Origin: Rhodococcus sp. 105337
GTDB taxonomy: Bacteria > Actinomycetota > Actinomycetes > Mycobacteriales > Mycobacteriaceae
Length of the DNA: 64,000 nt
Direction of reading: 5' to 3'
NCBI RefSeq assembly: GCF_012844225.1
Contig: NZ_JABAGQ010000009.1
Location: 62,001-126,000 of the forward strand
Part shown: positions 31,228 to 39,826 of the stretch, piece by piece
Layout: every line of letters begins with the position of its first letter
Position numbering within the stretch: the first letter of the stretch is position 1
Made by a program: the position numbers and the translations under genes
Notes under the pieces: model-generated
Told to the model about the DNA's origin: nothing
The model's input: the letters and a program-made list of their open reading frames with translations, nothing else
Database searches by the model: none

Positions 31228-33279
31228 TCAGCTCGCCGACGACGAGGTCATCCGCGCAGCGAGGTTGTCCGGCATCGGCTCGTGCCGAAGGTACATCCGC
31301 GCGAACTCGGCGGTGCCCTGAGTGATGGCCCGCAGTTCGACGGGATAGCGGCTGAGTTCGATTTCGGGAACCTCCGCGCGCAGCAGGGCTGTTCCCGGTT
31401 CGGGAGATTCGGTGCCGAGGACGCGACCGCGCCGTGCGGAGAGGTCGCCGAGCACCGCGCCGAGGAACTCCTCCGGCACGATCACACGGACCGCGGCTAC
31501 CGGTTCGAGAATGCGGACAGTGCTGTGCGCCGCCGCATCTCGCAACGCGAGCCCCGCGGCGGCCTGGAATGCGGCGTCGGAGGAGTCCACCGAATGAGCC
31601 TTGCCGTCGACGAGCGTGACCTGCACGTCGACAAGGGGGCATCCGGCCGAGGCGACCCCCTTCTCTGCCTGTGCGTACACACCCTTCTCGACCGACGGGA
31701 TGAACTGCCGCGGTACCGCGCCGCCGACCACGCGTTCGGCGAACACCACCCCGCTTCCCATCGGCAAAGGCTCGACTTCGACGTCGACCACCGCGTACTG
31801 GCCGTGCCCACCGGATTGCTTGACGAGCCGCCCGTGTCCGGGCGCGGGCGTCGCGAAGGTTTCGCGGAGCGCTACGGCAAATTCCACCGGATCGACCTGA
31901 ACTCCGTGCCGGGTGCGGAGACGGTCGAGTACCAGTTCCGCGTGCGCTTCACCCGTGCACCACAGCACGATCTGGTTGGTATCGGGATTGTGCTCGACGC
32001 GCACGCCCGGATCTTCCGCCGCGAGCCGTGACAACGCCTGCGACAACTTGTCGTCGTCGGTGCGAGTGTGCGCCTCGATCGCGACGGGCAGCAACGGTGT
32101 CGGGGTCGGCCACATATCCAGGTGCGCAGGCCGATCCGGCTCGTGCAGCACGTCACCGGGCTGTGCGGTCGCGAGTTTCCCGACCGACACCAGGTCGCCC
32201 GCGACGGCCTCTCCGACGGGCCGCTGCTGTTTGCCGAAGGGACTCGACAACGAGGGGATACGGTCGCGCGAATCGCGGTCGCCACCAGTGAGCGCAAGCG
32301 TCGAATCCGGACGGAGCGTGCCGGCATAGACGCGCACCAGGCTGATCCGGCCGACATACGAATCTCCCGCGACGCGGACGATCTGTGCCACCAGATCCGC
32401 GTCCGGGTCGCACGCAGGTGCACCGCGCGACCGCCGGGTGGGATCGGGGAAACCCGTGGTGATCAGCTCGAGCAACTCGACGGCACCCACCCCGTACTCT
32501 GTGGCGGGAACCGCGGGATGTAGCGCGCAGGAGAGGAATTCGCGTGTCAGCCCTTCCTCGAGCGAGGCGGTGTCGAGTTGTTCGCCCGCGATGAACCGTT
32601 CCATGAGCGTGTCGTCCTGCCCCGAGATGGCCTCCACCAGCGCTTCGCGTACGTCCTCGGACACGGGGGACGGGCCCGGTTCGCCGTAACGGCGTCCGGT
32701 CAGCAAACCCATCGAGCCGACCGGCCGGTCACCGTCGTACACGGGGTAGAACAGTGCGCGCAGCGTGTCCGGGCCGAGGCCGAACGCGTCGTGGCATTCG
32801 GAGAGGACGTCGTCGTAGCTGCGCCGGGCGATGTCCAGTTTGTTCACGACGATCGCGCGGGGAATCTTCTCCTCGTCGCACTCGCGCCACAACGCGCGGG
32901 TCGCGGCGGAGATCGGGTCGGTGGACGAGACGACGAAGATCGCGGCGTCGGCAGCGTGCAAGCCCGCCCGGACTTCGGCGTCGAAATCGGGGTGACCCGG
33001 TGTGTCGATCAGATTGATCTTGATGCCCTTCCATTCGAGCGCGAGCACCGTCAACTGCACCGACCGCTGATGTCTCTGCTCGATCTCCTCGTAGTCGGAC
33101 ACCGTGGTGCCCTCGGCGACCCGCCCGGCGCGTCCCACCGCACCCGTCGCGGCCGCCAGCGACTCGGCGAGGGTGGTTTTCCCGGTGCCGGTACACCCGA
33201 CGAGCGCGACATTGCGGATTCGATCGGGGCTGTCGGCGACGGGCGCCTGCCTGCTGCGTGCTGCGGTGCGATCGGGCAT
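31228..33279 (-). CDS. fusA2: Elongation factor G-like GTPase (FusA2 type)
   Basis: A 683-residue EF-G paralog of the actinobacterial FusA2 (Rv0120c) type, not the essential translocase. G1 is GCTGTGKT at residues 28-35, G3 is DTPGHPDF, G4 is NKLD; domains II-V follow with family blocks SGGHGQYAVVDVEVEPLP and SSDAAFQAAAGLALRDAA. It starts at 33279 with MPDRTAAR. Such paralogs may act in ribosome rescue, recycling or stress; the precise role is not established here. It is divergent from the ArsR-type sensor gene. Confidence 0.85.
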   Translation of the reverse strand: MPDRTAARSRQAPVADSPDRIRNVALVGCTGTGKTTLAESLAAATGAVGRAGRVAEGTTVSDYEEIEQRHQRSVQLTVLALEWKGIKINLIDTPGHPDFDAEVRAGLHAADAAIFVVSSTDPISAATRALWRECDEEKIPRAIVVNKLDIARRSYDDVLSECHDAFGLGPDTLRALFYPVYDGDRPVGSMGLLTGRRYGEPGPSPVSEDVREALVEAISGQDDTLMERFIAGEQLDTASLEEGLTREFLSCALHPAVPATEYGVGAVELLELITTGFPDPTRRSRGAPACDPDADLVAQIVRVAGDSYVGRISLVRVYAGTLRPDSTLALTGGDRDSRDRIPSLSSPFGKQQRPVGEAVAGDLVSVGKLATAQPGDVLHEPDRPAHLDMWPTPTPLLPVAIEAHTRTDDDKLSQALSRLAAEDPGVRVEHNPDTNQIVLWCTGEAHAELVLDRLRTRHGVQVDPVEFAVALRETFATPAPGHGRLVKQSGGHGQYAVVDVEVEPLPMGSGVVFAERVVGGAVPRQFIPSVEKGVYAQAEKGVASAGCPLVDVQVTLVDGKAHSVDSSDAAFQAAAGLALRDAAAHSTVRILEPVAAVRVIVPEEFLGAVLGDLSARRGRVLGTESPEPGTALLRAEVPEIELSRYPVELRAITQGTAEFARMYLRHEPMPDNLAARMTSSSAS

Positions 33280-33426
33280 CGGCGTGCTCCTCGGGTGGCC
33301 TGAGCACAGTCTAAGCGGGTTCTCCCCAGCTCACGGCCGAATATTGCCCTCGGTCAATCGGGTTGGCGGAGCGGCCTATCGGGCGATGTGCAGTCGTGAG
33401 AGAACAGAGCTTCGTACACTCGGTGC

Positions 33427-33807
33427 ATGACGGTGGACGCGGTGTTCGACTCCGACGATGTGCGCCGCGCGGCCGCCGCCCTCCGGACGCCGGACATCGC
33501 GCGGTGGGCGGATCGTTTCGAACTGTTGTCCGACGTCAACCGGCTGCGGTTGCTGATGTGCCTGCACCATGCCCCGGGGATCTGCGTCACCGATCTTGCC
33601 GCGGCCCTCGAGATGACCGGGACCGCCGTCTCCCACGCGCTGCGTTTGCTACGAAATCGTGGCTGGGTCACCGCGGAGCGGGAAGGACGCCTGGTGCGGT
33701 ACCGGCTCGCGGACACCACGGTGCACGAACTTCTCCATTCCATCGGGGCCACGCACGAGCAGGCGGGCCATTCGCACACGCACCGCCATCGCACAGTGCG
33801 TTCCTGA
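33427..33807 (+). CDS. ArsR/SmtB regulator, NmtR-like nickel/cobalt sensor
   Basis: A 126-residue ArsR-family repressor: core HTH with LAAALEMTGTAVSHALRLLRNRGWV and wing REGRLVRYRLAD. The C-terminal alpha-5 region reads DTTVHELLHS, then a His-rich tail HEQAGHSHTHRH. NmtR-type Ni/Co sensors use Asp and His on alpha-5 plus His on a C-terminal extension, which fits. The ATG at 33427 is the start. It is tail-to-tail, 15 bases apart, with the cbiMNQO Co/Ni importer, suggesting linked metal control. The operator is not identified. Confidence 0.8.
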   Translation: MTVDAVFDSDDVRRAAAALRTPDIARWADRFELLSDVNRLRLLMCLHHAPGICVTDLAAALEMTGTAVSHALRLLRNRGWVTAEREGRLVRYRLADTTVHELLHSIGATHEQAGHSHTHRHRTVRS

Positions 33808-33822
33808 GGCGGGTCTCCGGCG

Positions 33823-34590
33823 TCATTCCCCGTCGTGCGCGTGTGCCGCCCGCGGCGTCAGGCTGAATCCCCACGGGAGCTCGAGGCGGTTCTGCGCGAG
33901 CAGACCGGAGTCGGACAGGATCGTCTCGATCGGGCCGTCCGCCGCGAGGCGTCCGTCGTTGAGGATCACCGCCCGGGTGCACAGTTGCGCCGCGTAGGGC
34001 AGGTCGTGGGTGACCACCAGCATCGTGGTGCCCAGGCCGAGCAGCACCTCCGCCAGTTCCCTCCGGGACACCGGGTCGAGATCGTTGGACGGCTCGTCGA
34101 GCACGAGTACCTCGGGCCGGCAGGACAGCACCGTCGCCAGCGCGACTCGCCGCTGCTGCCCGGCCGAGAGATGCATCGTCGTGCGCCCGGAGTGTTCCTC
34201 CATCCCCACCGCCTCGAGCGCGGACTGCACCCTCGAGCCGAGTTCCGGTTCCGGCACCCCGAAGTTGGCCGGTCCGAACGCCACGTCCTGGGACACGGTG
34301 GGCATGAAGAGCTGGTCGTCGGGGTTCTGGAACACAAGGCCGACGCGGCTGCGAATTCCGCGCAGCGTACGGCGCGTCACGGGCGTTCCACCGATTCGTA
34401 CGGTCCCGGACGACGGAGCCAGAACGCCGTTGAGGTGCAGCATGAGGGTGGTTTTGCCGGACCCGTTGGGACCGAGGACGGCGACCCGCTCGCCGGGCTC
34501 GACTGCGAGGTCGATACCGCGCAGTGCGTGACGGCCGTCGGGATACACGTGCTGCACCCCCTCGAGTTCGACGGCGGGGGACGTGCTCAC
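33823..34590 (-). CDS. cbiO: Cobalt/nickel ECF transporter ATP-binding protein
   Basis: A 255-residue CbiO-type ATPase of the ECF cobalt/nickel importer. Walker A is GPNGSGKTT, the Q-loop is FQNPDDQLF, the signature is LSAGQQRRVAL (Ala in place of the first Gly of LSGGQ), Walker B is VLVLDEPSNDLD and the switch His is VVTHDLPYAA. It ends in a Pro/His-rich tail, AAHAHDGE. The GTG at 34590 overlaps the cbiQ stop (GTGA). It is the last gene of cbiMNQO. Confidence 0.9.
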   Translation of the reverse strand: MSTSPAVELEGVQHVYPDGRHALRGIDLAVEPGERVAVLGPNGSGKTTLMLHLNGVLAPSSGTVRIGGTPVTRRTLRGIRSRVGLVFQNPDDQLFMPTVSQDVAFGPANFGVPEPELGSRVQSALEAVGMEEHSGRTTMHLSAGQQRRVALATVLSCRPEVLVLDEPSNDLDPVSRRELAEVLLGLGTTMLVVTHDLPYAAQLCTRAVILNDGRLAADGPIETILSDSGLLAQNRLELPWGFSLTPRAAHAHDGE

Positions 34591-35348
34591 AACCCGCCCC
34601 ACGCTGCCGCGCACACCGCGCCGGCGAGTGCCGCGGGCATCAGGCCGAATGCCCACGCTGTCCGGGTCGCCGCCGATCCCGTGGCGGGCACGGCACCGGT
34701 GAAACCCCGGGAAAGCATCGCCCAGTGCACCCGCTCGCCGCGTTCGTACGCGCGCACGAACAACGACCCGACACCGCGTGCCGTCGCCCCGATGCGGTGG
34801 AGCATCCGCGGATCGTCGCCTCGCGAGCGCCGCGCGATATCCATGCTCTTCGCTTCGGCGGCGAGCAACGTGGCATAGCGCAGCATCAGCAGGACCACGG
34901 TGGTGATGAGCGGCGGGACGTGTAACCGTGTCAGACCGCCGGGCAGATCCTGAACCGGTGTGGTCGCGGCGAGGATGAGGGACGCGAGCACACCCAAGGT
35001 GCCCTTGACCACGATGCCCCACGCCGCATACAGGCCCGGCACCGACAGGGACAGCCCCAGCCACTCCACGCGTGTCCCGGACTCCGCGAACGGCAGCAGC
35101 ACCGCGAGAACCAGGAACGGCAGTTCGATGGACATACGGGGCAACAGCCACGACAGCCGGATACGAGCAGCGACGCAGACCGCCGCGACGATCGAGAAAT
35201 ACAGCGCGAACGCCCACATCGCTTCACGGGGTGTCGCGACCACCACGAACGTGAAGACGACCGCACCGACGATCTTCACCTCGGTGGGGAGCCTGCGGGC
35301 TGCCGCGGTGACGGTGGCCGCACCGTTCTCGATCGTCGGGGTGCTCAC
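34587..35348 (-). CDS. cbiQ: Cobalt/nickel ECF transporter T component
   Basis: A 253-residue CbiQ with several membrane helices and the coupling region MDIARRSRGDDPRM...GSLFVRAYERGERVHWAMLSRGFTG (in parts), carrying the Ala-Arg-Arg and Ser-Arg-Gly motifs that dock into CbiO. The GTG at 35348 overlaps the cbiN stop (GTGA), and its own stop overlaps cbiO. Confidence 0.9.
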   Translation of the reverse strand: MSTPTIENGAATVTAAARRLPTEVKIVGAVVFTFVVVATPREAMWAFALYFSIVAAVCVAARIRLSWLLPRMSIELPFLVLAVLLPFAESGTRVEWLGLSLSVPGLYAAWGIVVKGTLGVLASLILAATTPVQDLPGGLTRLHVPPLITTVVLLMLRYATLLAAEAKSMDIARRSRGDDPRMLHRIGATARGVGSLFVRAYERGERVHWAMLSRGFTGAVPATGSAATRTAWAFGLMPAALAGAVCAAAWGGL

Positions 35349-35713
35349 GGCCCGGTTTTCCCGAGGGGCGCGTCGCTCCGGGCGGGCTTCCGGCGGCGTG
35401 CCAGCACCATGAACAACCCCGCTGCGAACACCAGCGTGGCGACCGCGCCGACGATCCCGGCCACGCCGGTGGTCCCTTCGCGTTCGGCGACGGCGTAGTC
35501 GGCGAGCGGGCTCGTTGCCAATGCGTGGTCTTCGGCGCCGATCGCGGGACAGTCACCGGCGAGGGACTCGCTCGTATCGCTCTCGGCGACCTCGCAGCCC
35601 CGCACGGTCGCGGCTTCGAGCCCGTCGGGATTCGGGTCGGCGAACGAGGACACCACCCCGGCGAGGAGCAGCACCGCCGCACCCAGCACGATCAGAACGG
35701 CTTTTCGGCTCAT
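35345..35713 (-). CDS. cbiN: Cobalt transporter small subunit
   Basis: A 122-residue CbiN-like protein: N-terminal membrane helix, then the CbiN hallmark DPNPDGLEA near residues 26-34 in the extracytoplasmic loop, and a second helix near the C-terminus. Two Cys in the loop (GCEVAES and DCPAIG) may form a disulfide. The ATG at 35713 overlaps the cbiM stop (ATGA). Presence of CbiN rather than NikN favours cobalt as substrate. Confidence 0.88.
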   Translation of the reverse strand: MSRKAVLIVLGAAVLLLAGVVSSFADPNPDGLEAATVRGCEVAESDTSESLAGDCPAIGAEDHALATSPLADYAVAEREGTTGVAGIVGAVATLVFAAGLFMVLARRRKPARSDAPLGKTGP

Positions 35714-36399
35714 ACCGGACTCCGATCACCTTGACGCAACGGCCGGAGGAGATAGACCAGGTCGGGGCGCGCTCGTGCCACCGCCATCACCGTCACGGCC
35801 GTGATCACTCCTTCGCCCATGCCGATGAGGACGTGCACGCCGATCAGGAACGGTGCGATGGTCCCGATCGAACCCGCGGTGCCGCCGACGGCGTATTCGA
35901 CGAGGAAGCCCGCGGCCGCGACCACCGTGGCGACCACCGCGGCCACGAAGGATACGACGCCGAGGACCGCGACGCCCGAGGACCGGCGCAGAAGCGGACG
36001 CAAGGCGACGGCCGTTCCGTACCCGGCGGCGACTCCCAGCAACGCCATGTTGGTGACGTTGGTTCCGAGTGCGGTGAGCCCGCCGTCGGCGAACAGCAGT
36101 GCTTGCACGACGAGCACGACTGTCAGGCAGAGTGCGGCTGTCGCCGGGCCCACCAGGATCGCGGCGAGGGCACCTCCGAGGACGTGCCCGCTGACACCGG
36201 GAAGCACCGGAAAGTTGATCATCTGCAGGGCGAACACGAACGCGGCGACGAGACCGGCGAGGGGAGCGGTTCGTTCGTCGAGTTCCCGTCGTGCGCGGGG
36301 CAGCGCCACCGCGAGCCCGAGCGCGGCGATCACGAAGAACACAGCCGATGTCGGTGCGTTGATCAGACCGTCGCTCATGTGCATTGCCGAGACGTCCAT
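35710..36399 (-). CDS. cbiM: Cobalt/nickel transporter S component
   Basis: A 229-residue CbiM/NikM substrate-binding membrane protein with about seven helices. The N-terminal metal site normally begins at the initiator with Met-His. Here the sequence is MDVSAMHMSDGLINAP, so the Met-His pair is residues 6-7, and the third ligand His lies in GVSGHVLGGALAA. The ATG at 36399 has a GGAGGG ribosome site; an internal ATG at 36384 would start directly at MHMSDG but has no clear site. It is the first gene of cbiMNQO; a 16-bp palindrome lies upstream. Confidence 0.85.
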   Translation of the reverse strand: MDVSAMHMSDGLINAPTSAVFFVIAALGLAVALPRARRELDERTAPLAGLVAAFVFALQMINFPVLPGVSGHVLGGALAAILVGPATAALCLTVVLVVQALLFADGGLTALGTNVTNMALLGVAAGYGTAVALRPLLRRSSGVAVLGVVSFVAAVVATVVAAAGFLVEYAVGGTAGSIGTIAPFLIGVHVLIGMGEGVITAVTVMAVARARPDLVYLLRPLRQGDRSPV

Positions 36400-36440
36400 A
36401 GAGTTCCCTCCGACGTGGAAGATCATTCGACCCTACCTGC

Positions 36441-36456
36441 CCGACTGAACAGTCGG
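36441..36456. promoter_or_regulatory. Perfect 16-bp palindrome upstream of cbiMNQO
   Basis: CCGACTG-AA-CAGTCGG lies 42-57 bases upstream of the cbiM start, where a repressor would block the promoter. It may serve a metal-responsive or TetR-type regulator; no binding protein can be assigned from sequence. Confidence 0.5.
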
Positions 36457-36705
36457 ACATGTTTTACGCCGACCCTCCGACGTGAAATATGCGCCGAGAA
36501 CGCATGATTCGGACATCTCGCACAACGAGGACGGCGTCACGCCGGTCGACGCGGATGCGGGCGCGCATCCGCCGGACGAATCGGCGCCGGGATATCGCGC
36601 CAGCGGCACGATCGTGCATGTTCGGAGAAACCCGGTCGTTCCTGTAGAATTCTCGGGTTGCTTCGGGTCGGGCACGGCGGGAGGTCGGGACGCCGTGCAT
36701 CTGTT

Positions 36706-36739
36706 TTGTGCACGCAGAAAAGTCTTGTGCACGCAGAAA
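36706..36739 (+). repeat. 15-bp direct repeat upstream of the MFS gene
   Basis: TTGTGCACGCAGAAA at 36706-36720 is repeated exactly at 36725-36739, a 19-bp period. Each copy contains the palindrome GTGCAC. The second copy ends 17 bases before the MFS start codon, so it lies in the leader or over the start-proximal promoter. Confidence 0.6.
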
Positions 36740-36756
36740 GTCCCGAAAAGGTATCG

Positions 36757-38055
36757 ATGTCCCGCAGTTCACGTTCCGCCCCCTCGCATTTCCGTGTCAT
36801 GCACGATCTGGTCGGGTCGGCGTACTTCCCGATCTCGGCGCTGGCCCGGCTACCGCTGTCCATGCTGGTGCTCGGCGTTCTCACCTATGTCGTCGCCTCG
36901 TCGTCCGACTTCGCCGCCGCCGGCATCGCTGCGGCGGTCACCGGCGTGGGAGTCGCGGTCGGGGCACCGCTGTCCGGTATCGCCTCCGATCGCTGGGGCC
37001 AGCGGCCGACGCTGCTCGTCTCGACCGCCGTCTATGTGGTCGCAGTCGTCGCGGTGCTCGCCGCCGGAAGTTCCCACGGCGTAGGCGAGGCGTTACCGCC
37101 GACCCTGCTGGCCGCCGCGTTCGTCGCCGGTCTCGTCGTTCCGCAATGCGGTCCCATGACACGCGTGCGCTGGATTCGCGGTTTGTCCGCGCGCGGCGCG
37201 GACGAGGCGGTGGAAGAAGCCCAGGGGTACGAGGGAACCATGGACGAACTCGGATTCGTCCTCGGCCCCGCGGCGGTCGGCATCATCGCCGCGGCGTTCG
37301 GTGCTGCCGCACCGTTGTACGTCCTGATCGCCCTGACGGCCGTCGTCGTGCCCTGGTTCGCGGTACACCCCAGTGCCCGATTCGCGGCGCCCGTGCACCG
37401 GTCCGGACCGGTCGGCGGCAGCGCCCCGGACACCGGACCCGCCGCAGTGTCGTGGGGTCCGGTGGCAATTCTGCTGACCGGAATGCTCGGTATCGGAACG
37501 ATTTTCGGGTCGCTCGCCACCATCACGACCGTCTTCGCCGACGAGACCGGGCACCCCGGCAGCGGCGGACTGATCTACGCCGCGCTCGGGCTTGCCTCCG
37601 GCGCAGCGGCGTTGAGCGTGTCCCGGTGGAGTGGACGCTTGACCGTTCCGGTGCGGTGGCTGGGGTGCGCGGTGCTGCTCGTTCCCGCACTGGCGTTGCT
37701 GTGGCTGCCGAGCGCGCCGTGGCAGATGGCCGTTGTCCTGTTCCTCATCGGCGCGCCGATCGGTCCGGTCCTGGTGACGATTTTCAGGGTGGCTGGCGAC
37801 TACACGCCGGCACGGCGACTCGGACTCGTCATGACGTTGCTCAGCGCCGGGATCACCTTGGGCACCTCGATCGGTAACTGGGTCGGCGGCGCACTCGCCG
37901 ATGCCGGAGGGCACTCGGCCGCCACCTGGGTGGCGCTCGGCGCGGGGCTGGCTCTGTTAGCGTCCGGGGTGGTCTTCACCGCCGTGCGCTCCCGCGCCGC
38001 GACCCGCACGCCCGAACCGCCGACGACCCGGGAACTGCTCGAGTCCGTTTACTGA
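36757..38055 (+). CDS. MFS transporter
   Basis: A 432-residue major-facilitator protein with about 12 membrane helices. The loop 2-3 motif A is GIASDRWGQRPTLL near residues 71-84. A cytosolic central loop follows helix 6. No drug-specific motif is recognised; the family usually exports drugs or metabolites with proton antiport. The ATG at 36757 follows CGAAAAGG. It converges with the diflavin reductase gene; a hairpin spans both stop codons. Confidence 0.78.
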   Translation: MSRSSRSAPSHFRVMHDLVGSAYFPISALARLPLSMLVLGVLTYVVASSSDFAAAGIAAAVTGVGVAVGAPLSGIASDRWGQRPTLLVSTAVYVVAVVAVLAAGSSHGVGEALPPTLLAAAFVAGLVVPQCGPMTRVRWIRGLSARGADEAVEEAQGYEGTMDELGFVLGPAAVGIIAAAFGAAAPLYVLIALTAVVVPWFAVHPSARFAAPVHRSGPVGGSAPDTGPAAVSWGPVAILLTGMLGIGTIFGSLATITTVFADETGHPGSGGLIYAALGLASGAAALSVSRWSGRLTVPVRWLGCAVLLVPALALLWLPSAPWQMAVVLFLIGAPIGPVLVTIFRVAGDYTPARRLGLVMTLLSAGITLGTSIGNWVGGALADAGGHSAATWVALGAGLALLASGVVFTAVRSRAATRTPEPPTTRELLESVY

Positions 38056-38074
38056 TCCGTCTCCGGAGTCAGTA
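38050..38074. terminator. Hairpin across two convergent stop codons
   Basis: Arms TACTGATCCG (38050-38059) and CGGA-G-TCAGTA (38064-38074) pair over 10 bp with one bulged G and a 4-base loop. The stop codons of both convergent genes lie within the stem. Probable bidirectional terminator. Confidence 0.5.
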
Positions 38075-39826
38075 GGCGTCGCGAACGTACCGCTTCTCCC
38101 GTTTGAGGGCGGTGACGTACTCGGCGGCCTGCTCCGGGCTCATCCCACCGTGCTCGGCGACGATCGCGTGGAGCGCGGCGTCGACATCCTTCGCCATGCG
38201 GGAGGCGTCACCACAGATGTAGAAGTGACCGCCTTCCTCGAGCCACGCGAACAGCTCTGCCCCGTGTTCTGTCATGCGGGTCTGCACGTAGATCTTCTCG
38301 GCCTGGTCGCGGGAGAACGCGAGGTCGAGCCGAGTGAGTACTCCCGACGCTGTGAACTCGGCGAGTTCGTCCTCGTAGATGTAGTCACAGTCGCGGCGCT
38401 GATCGCCGAAGAACAGCCAGTTCTTTCCGGTCGCGCCGCGCGCACGCCGCTCCTGGAGGAATCCGCGGAACGGGGCGATGCCGGTGCCCGGCCCCACCAT
38501 GATCATCGGTGCGGTGTCGTCGGACGGGACACGGAACGCCTTGTTCCTCGTGACGAAGATGCCGACGGTGCCGTCGCCGACGCGGTCCGCGAGGTAGGTG
38601 GAGCACACCCCGTGGCGTTCACGGTCGTCGTCGCCGTACCGCACCGACGCGACGGTCAGGTGTACCGAACCGTCGCACGCGTTCGGACTCGACGAGATCG
38701 AGTACGCACGGTGCTGCAGCGGCCGCAACAGCGACAGGAACTCCTCGGCCGACAGTTCCGGCGCGGGTTCGAGCAGCAGCACGTCGAGTATGTCGCGGCC
38801 CCACAGCCATTCGTCGAGTGCGGCCTTGTCGCCGTGCCGCAGCACATACGTCAATTCCTCGTTGCGGGTGCGCTTCTCGATTTCCTCGAGCAGGTCGACC
38901 GTCGGCGCGGTGATCTCGAAGTCGTAGGTCAGCAGATGCGTGAGGGTGCTGCCGAAACCGGCGGGCACGACGGAACCGTCGAGGCGCAACCGGTCGAGCA
39001 GCGCCCGCACGAGCGCGGGGTCGTTGAGGGGGACGACGTTCAGCGCGTCGCCGGCCTCGTACTCGATGCCCGACTCGCCGAGCGCGAACTCGTAGTGCCG
39101 GATCTCCTTTGCCGAACCCGCACCCGACAGCACCCGGTTGGTCGTGAGCGTCGCGGGGTAGGGGTTCTTGCGGGTCCACTGCGACTTCGGACGTGCCGGT
39201 GCCGTCGGTGCGGGTGCGGCGGGCGCACCCGGCCCCACGATTCCCTCGACCGCCGCGACGAGCGGCATCGTCTCGCTGATCCACGCGGCGGCGGCATCCT
39301 CGAAATCGACGTCGCAGTCGACGCGCGGGACGATGCGCTGCGCTCCGAGTTGTTCGAGACGGGTGTCGAGCAGTTTGCCCGCCTGGCAGAAGCCGTCGTA
39401 ACCGGTGTCGCCGAGCGCGAGGACCGCGAAGTGCATGCGCTCGAGCCGCGGGGCCGACTCCGCGGACAGAGCGTCCCAGAACAACTCCGCGTTGTCGGGC
39501 ATCTCGCCTTCGCCGTACGTGGAGGTGACGATCAGGACGTGCCCGGCCGAGGCGAACCGGTCGAGATCCATATCGTCGAGTGCACACACCACCGGAGCGA
39601 ACCCGTGCGTGCGCGCCGCGGCGGCCGCGTCCTCGGCCACCGCTTCGGCATTGCCCGTCTGCGAGCCGTAGAGCACATGCAGCACGGGCGCCGCACCGGC
39701 GGTTCCGGCATCGTCGGCGGGACCGCCGGAGAACAGCCGGGTCTGCATACCGGCGAGGAAGCCGGCGAGCCACGACCGCTGGTCGTCGGTGAAGGGCGCA
39801 TCGAGTGGGATGAAAGGAGTTGTCAC
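38069..39826 (-). CDS. CysJ-type diflavin (FMN/FAD) NADPH reductase
   Basis: A 585-residue diflavin reductase. Residues ~48-195 form a flavodoxin FMN domain (YGSQTGNAEAVAED, STYGEGEMPDNAELFW). Residues ~215-585 are FAD/NADPH domains (RAYSISSSP FAD motif, GVCSTYLAD, GPGTGIAPFRGFLQER, FFGDQRRDCDYIYEDEL, C-terminal KRYVRDAY). This is the build of the sulfite reductase flavoprotein CysJ, moving electrons NADPH-FAD-FMN. No CysI lies nearby. Instead the GTG start overlaps the stop of the glutamate-synthase-like gene (GTGA), so it is probably that enzyme's electron donor. Actinobacteria usually use ferredoxin-type sulfite reductase. Confidence 0.85.
   Translation of the reverse strand: MTTPFIPLDAPFTDDQRSWLAGFLAGMQTRLFSGGPADDAGTAGAAPVLHVLYGSQTGNAEAVAEDAAAAARTHGFAPVVCALDDMDLDRFASAGHVLIVTSTYGEGEMPDNAELFWDALSAESAPRLERMHFAVLALGDTGYDGFCQAGKLLDTRLEQLGAQRIVPRVDCDVDFEDAAAAWISETMPLVAAVEGIVGPGAPAAPAPTAPARPKSQWTRKNPYPATLTTNRVLSGAGSAKEIRHYEFALGESGIEYEAGDALNVVPLNDPALVRALLDRLRLDGSVVPAGFGSTLTHLLTYDFEITAPTVDLLEEIEKRTRNEELTYVLRHGDKAALDEWLWGRDILDVLLLEPAPELSAEEFLSLLRPLQHRAYSISSSPNACDGSVHLTVASVRYGDDDRERHGVCSTYLADRVGDGTVGIFVTRNKAFRVPSDDTAPMIMVGPGTGIAPFRGFLQERRARGATGKNWLFFGDQRRDCDYIYEDELAEFTASGVLTRLDLAFSRDQAEKIYVQTRMTEHGAELFAWLEEGGHFYICGDASRMAKDVDAALHAIVAEHGGMSPEQAAEYVTALKREKRYVRDAY

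Larger units (their letters stand above)
36400..36756. other. 357-base intergenic region between cbiM and the MFS gene
   Basis: No convincing gene is seen. It holds the 16-bp palindrome near cbiM (36441-36456), a GAATTC-containing AT-richer stretch near 36648-36660, and a 15-bp direct repeat next to the MFS gene (36706-36739). A frame open from 36482 runs on through the MFS gene out of register and has no ribosome site. No cobalamin-riboswitch B12 box was recognised. Confidence 0.5.

Noticed and set aside
36400-36480. Cobalamin riboswitch before cbiMNQO
   Set aside because: No B12 box or the usual long structured leader was recognised; the leader to the palindrome is short.
36482-36756. Possible small gene in the cbiM-MFS gap
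   Set aside because: The frame runs on out of register through the MFS gene, has no ribosome site and resembles no family.
38069-39826. Assignment as the sulfite reductase flavoprotein cysJ
   Set aside because: No cysI, cysH or other sulfur gene is adjacent; it is coupled to the GOGAT-like gene, so the symbol was left out.
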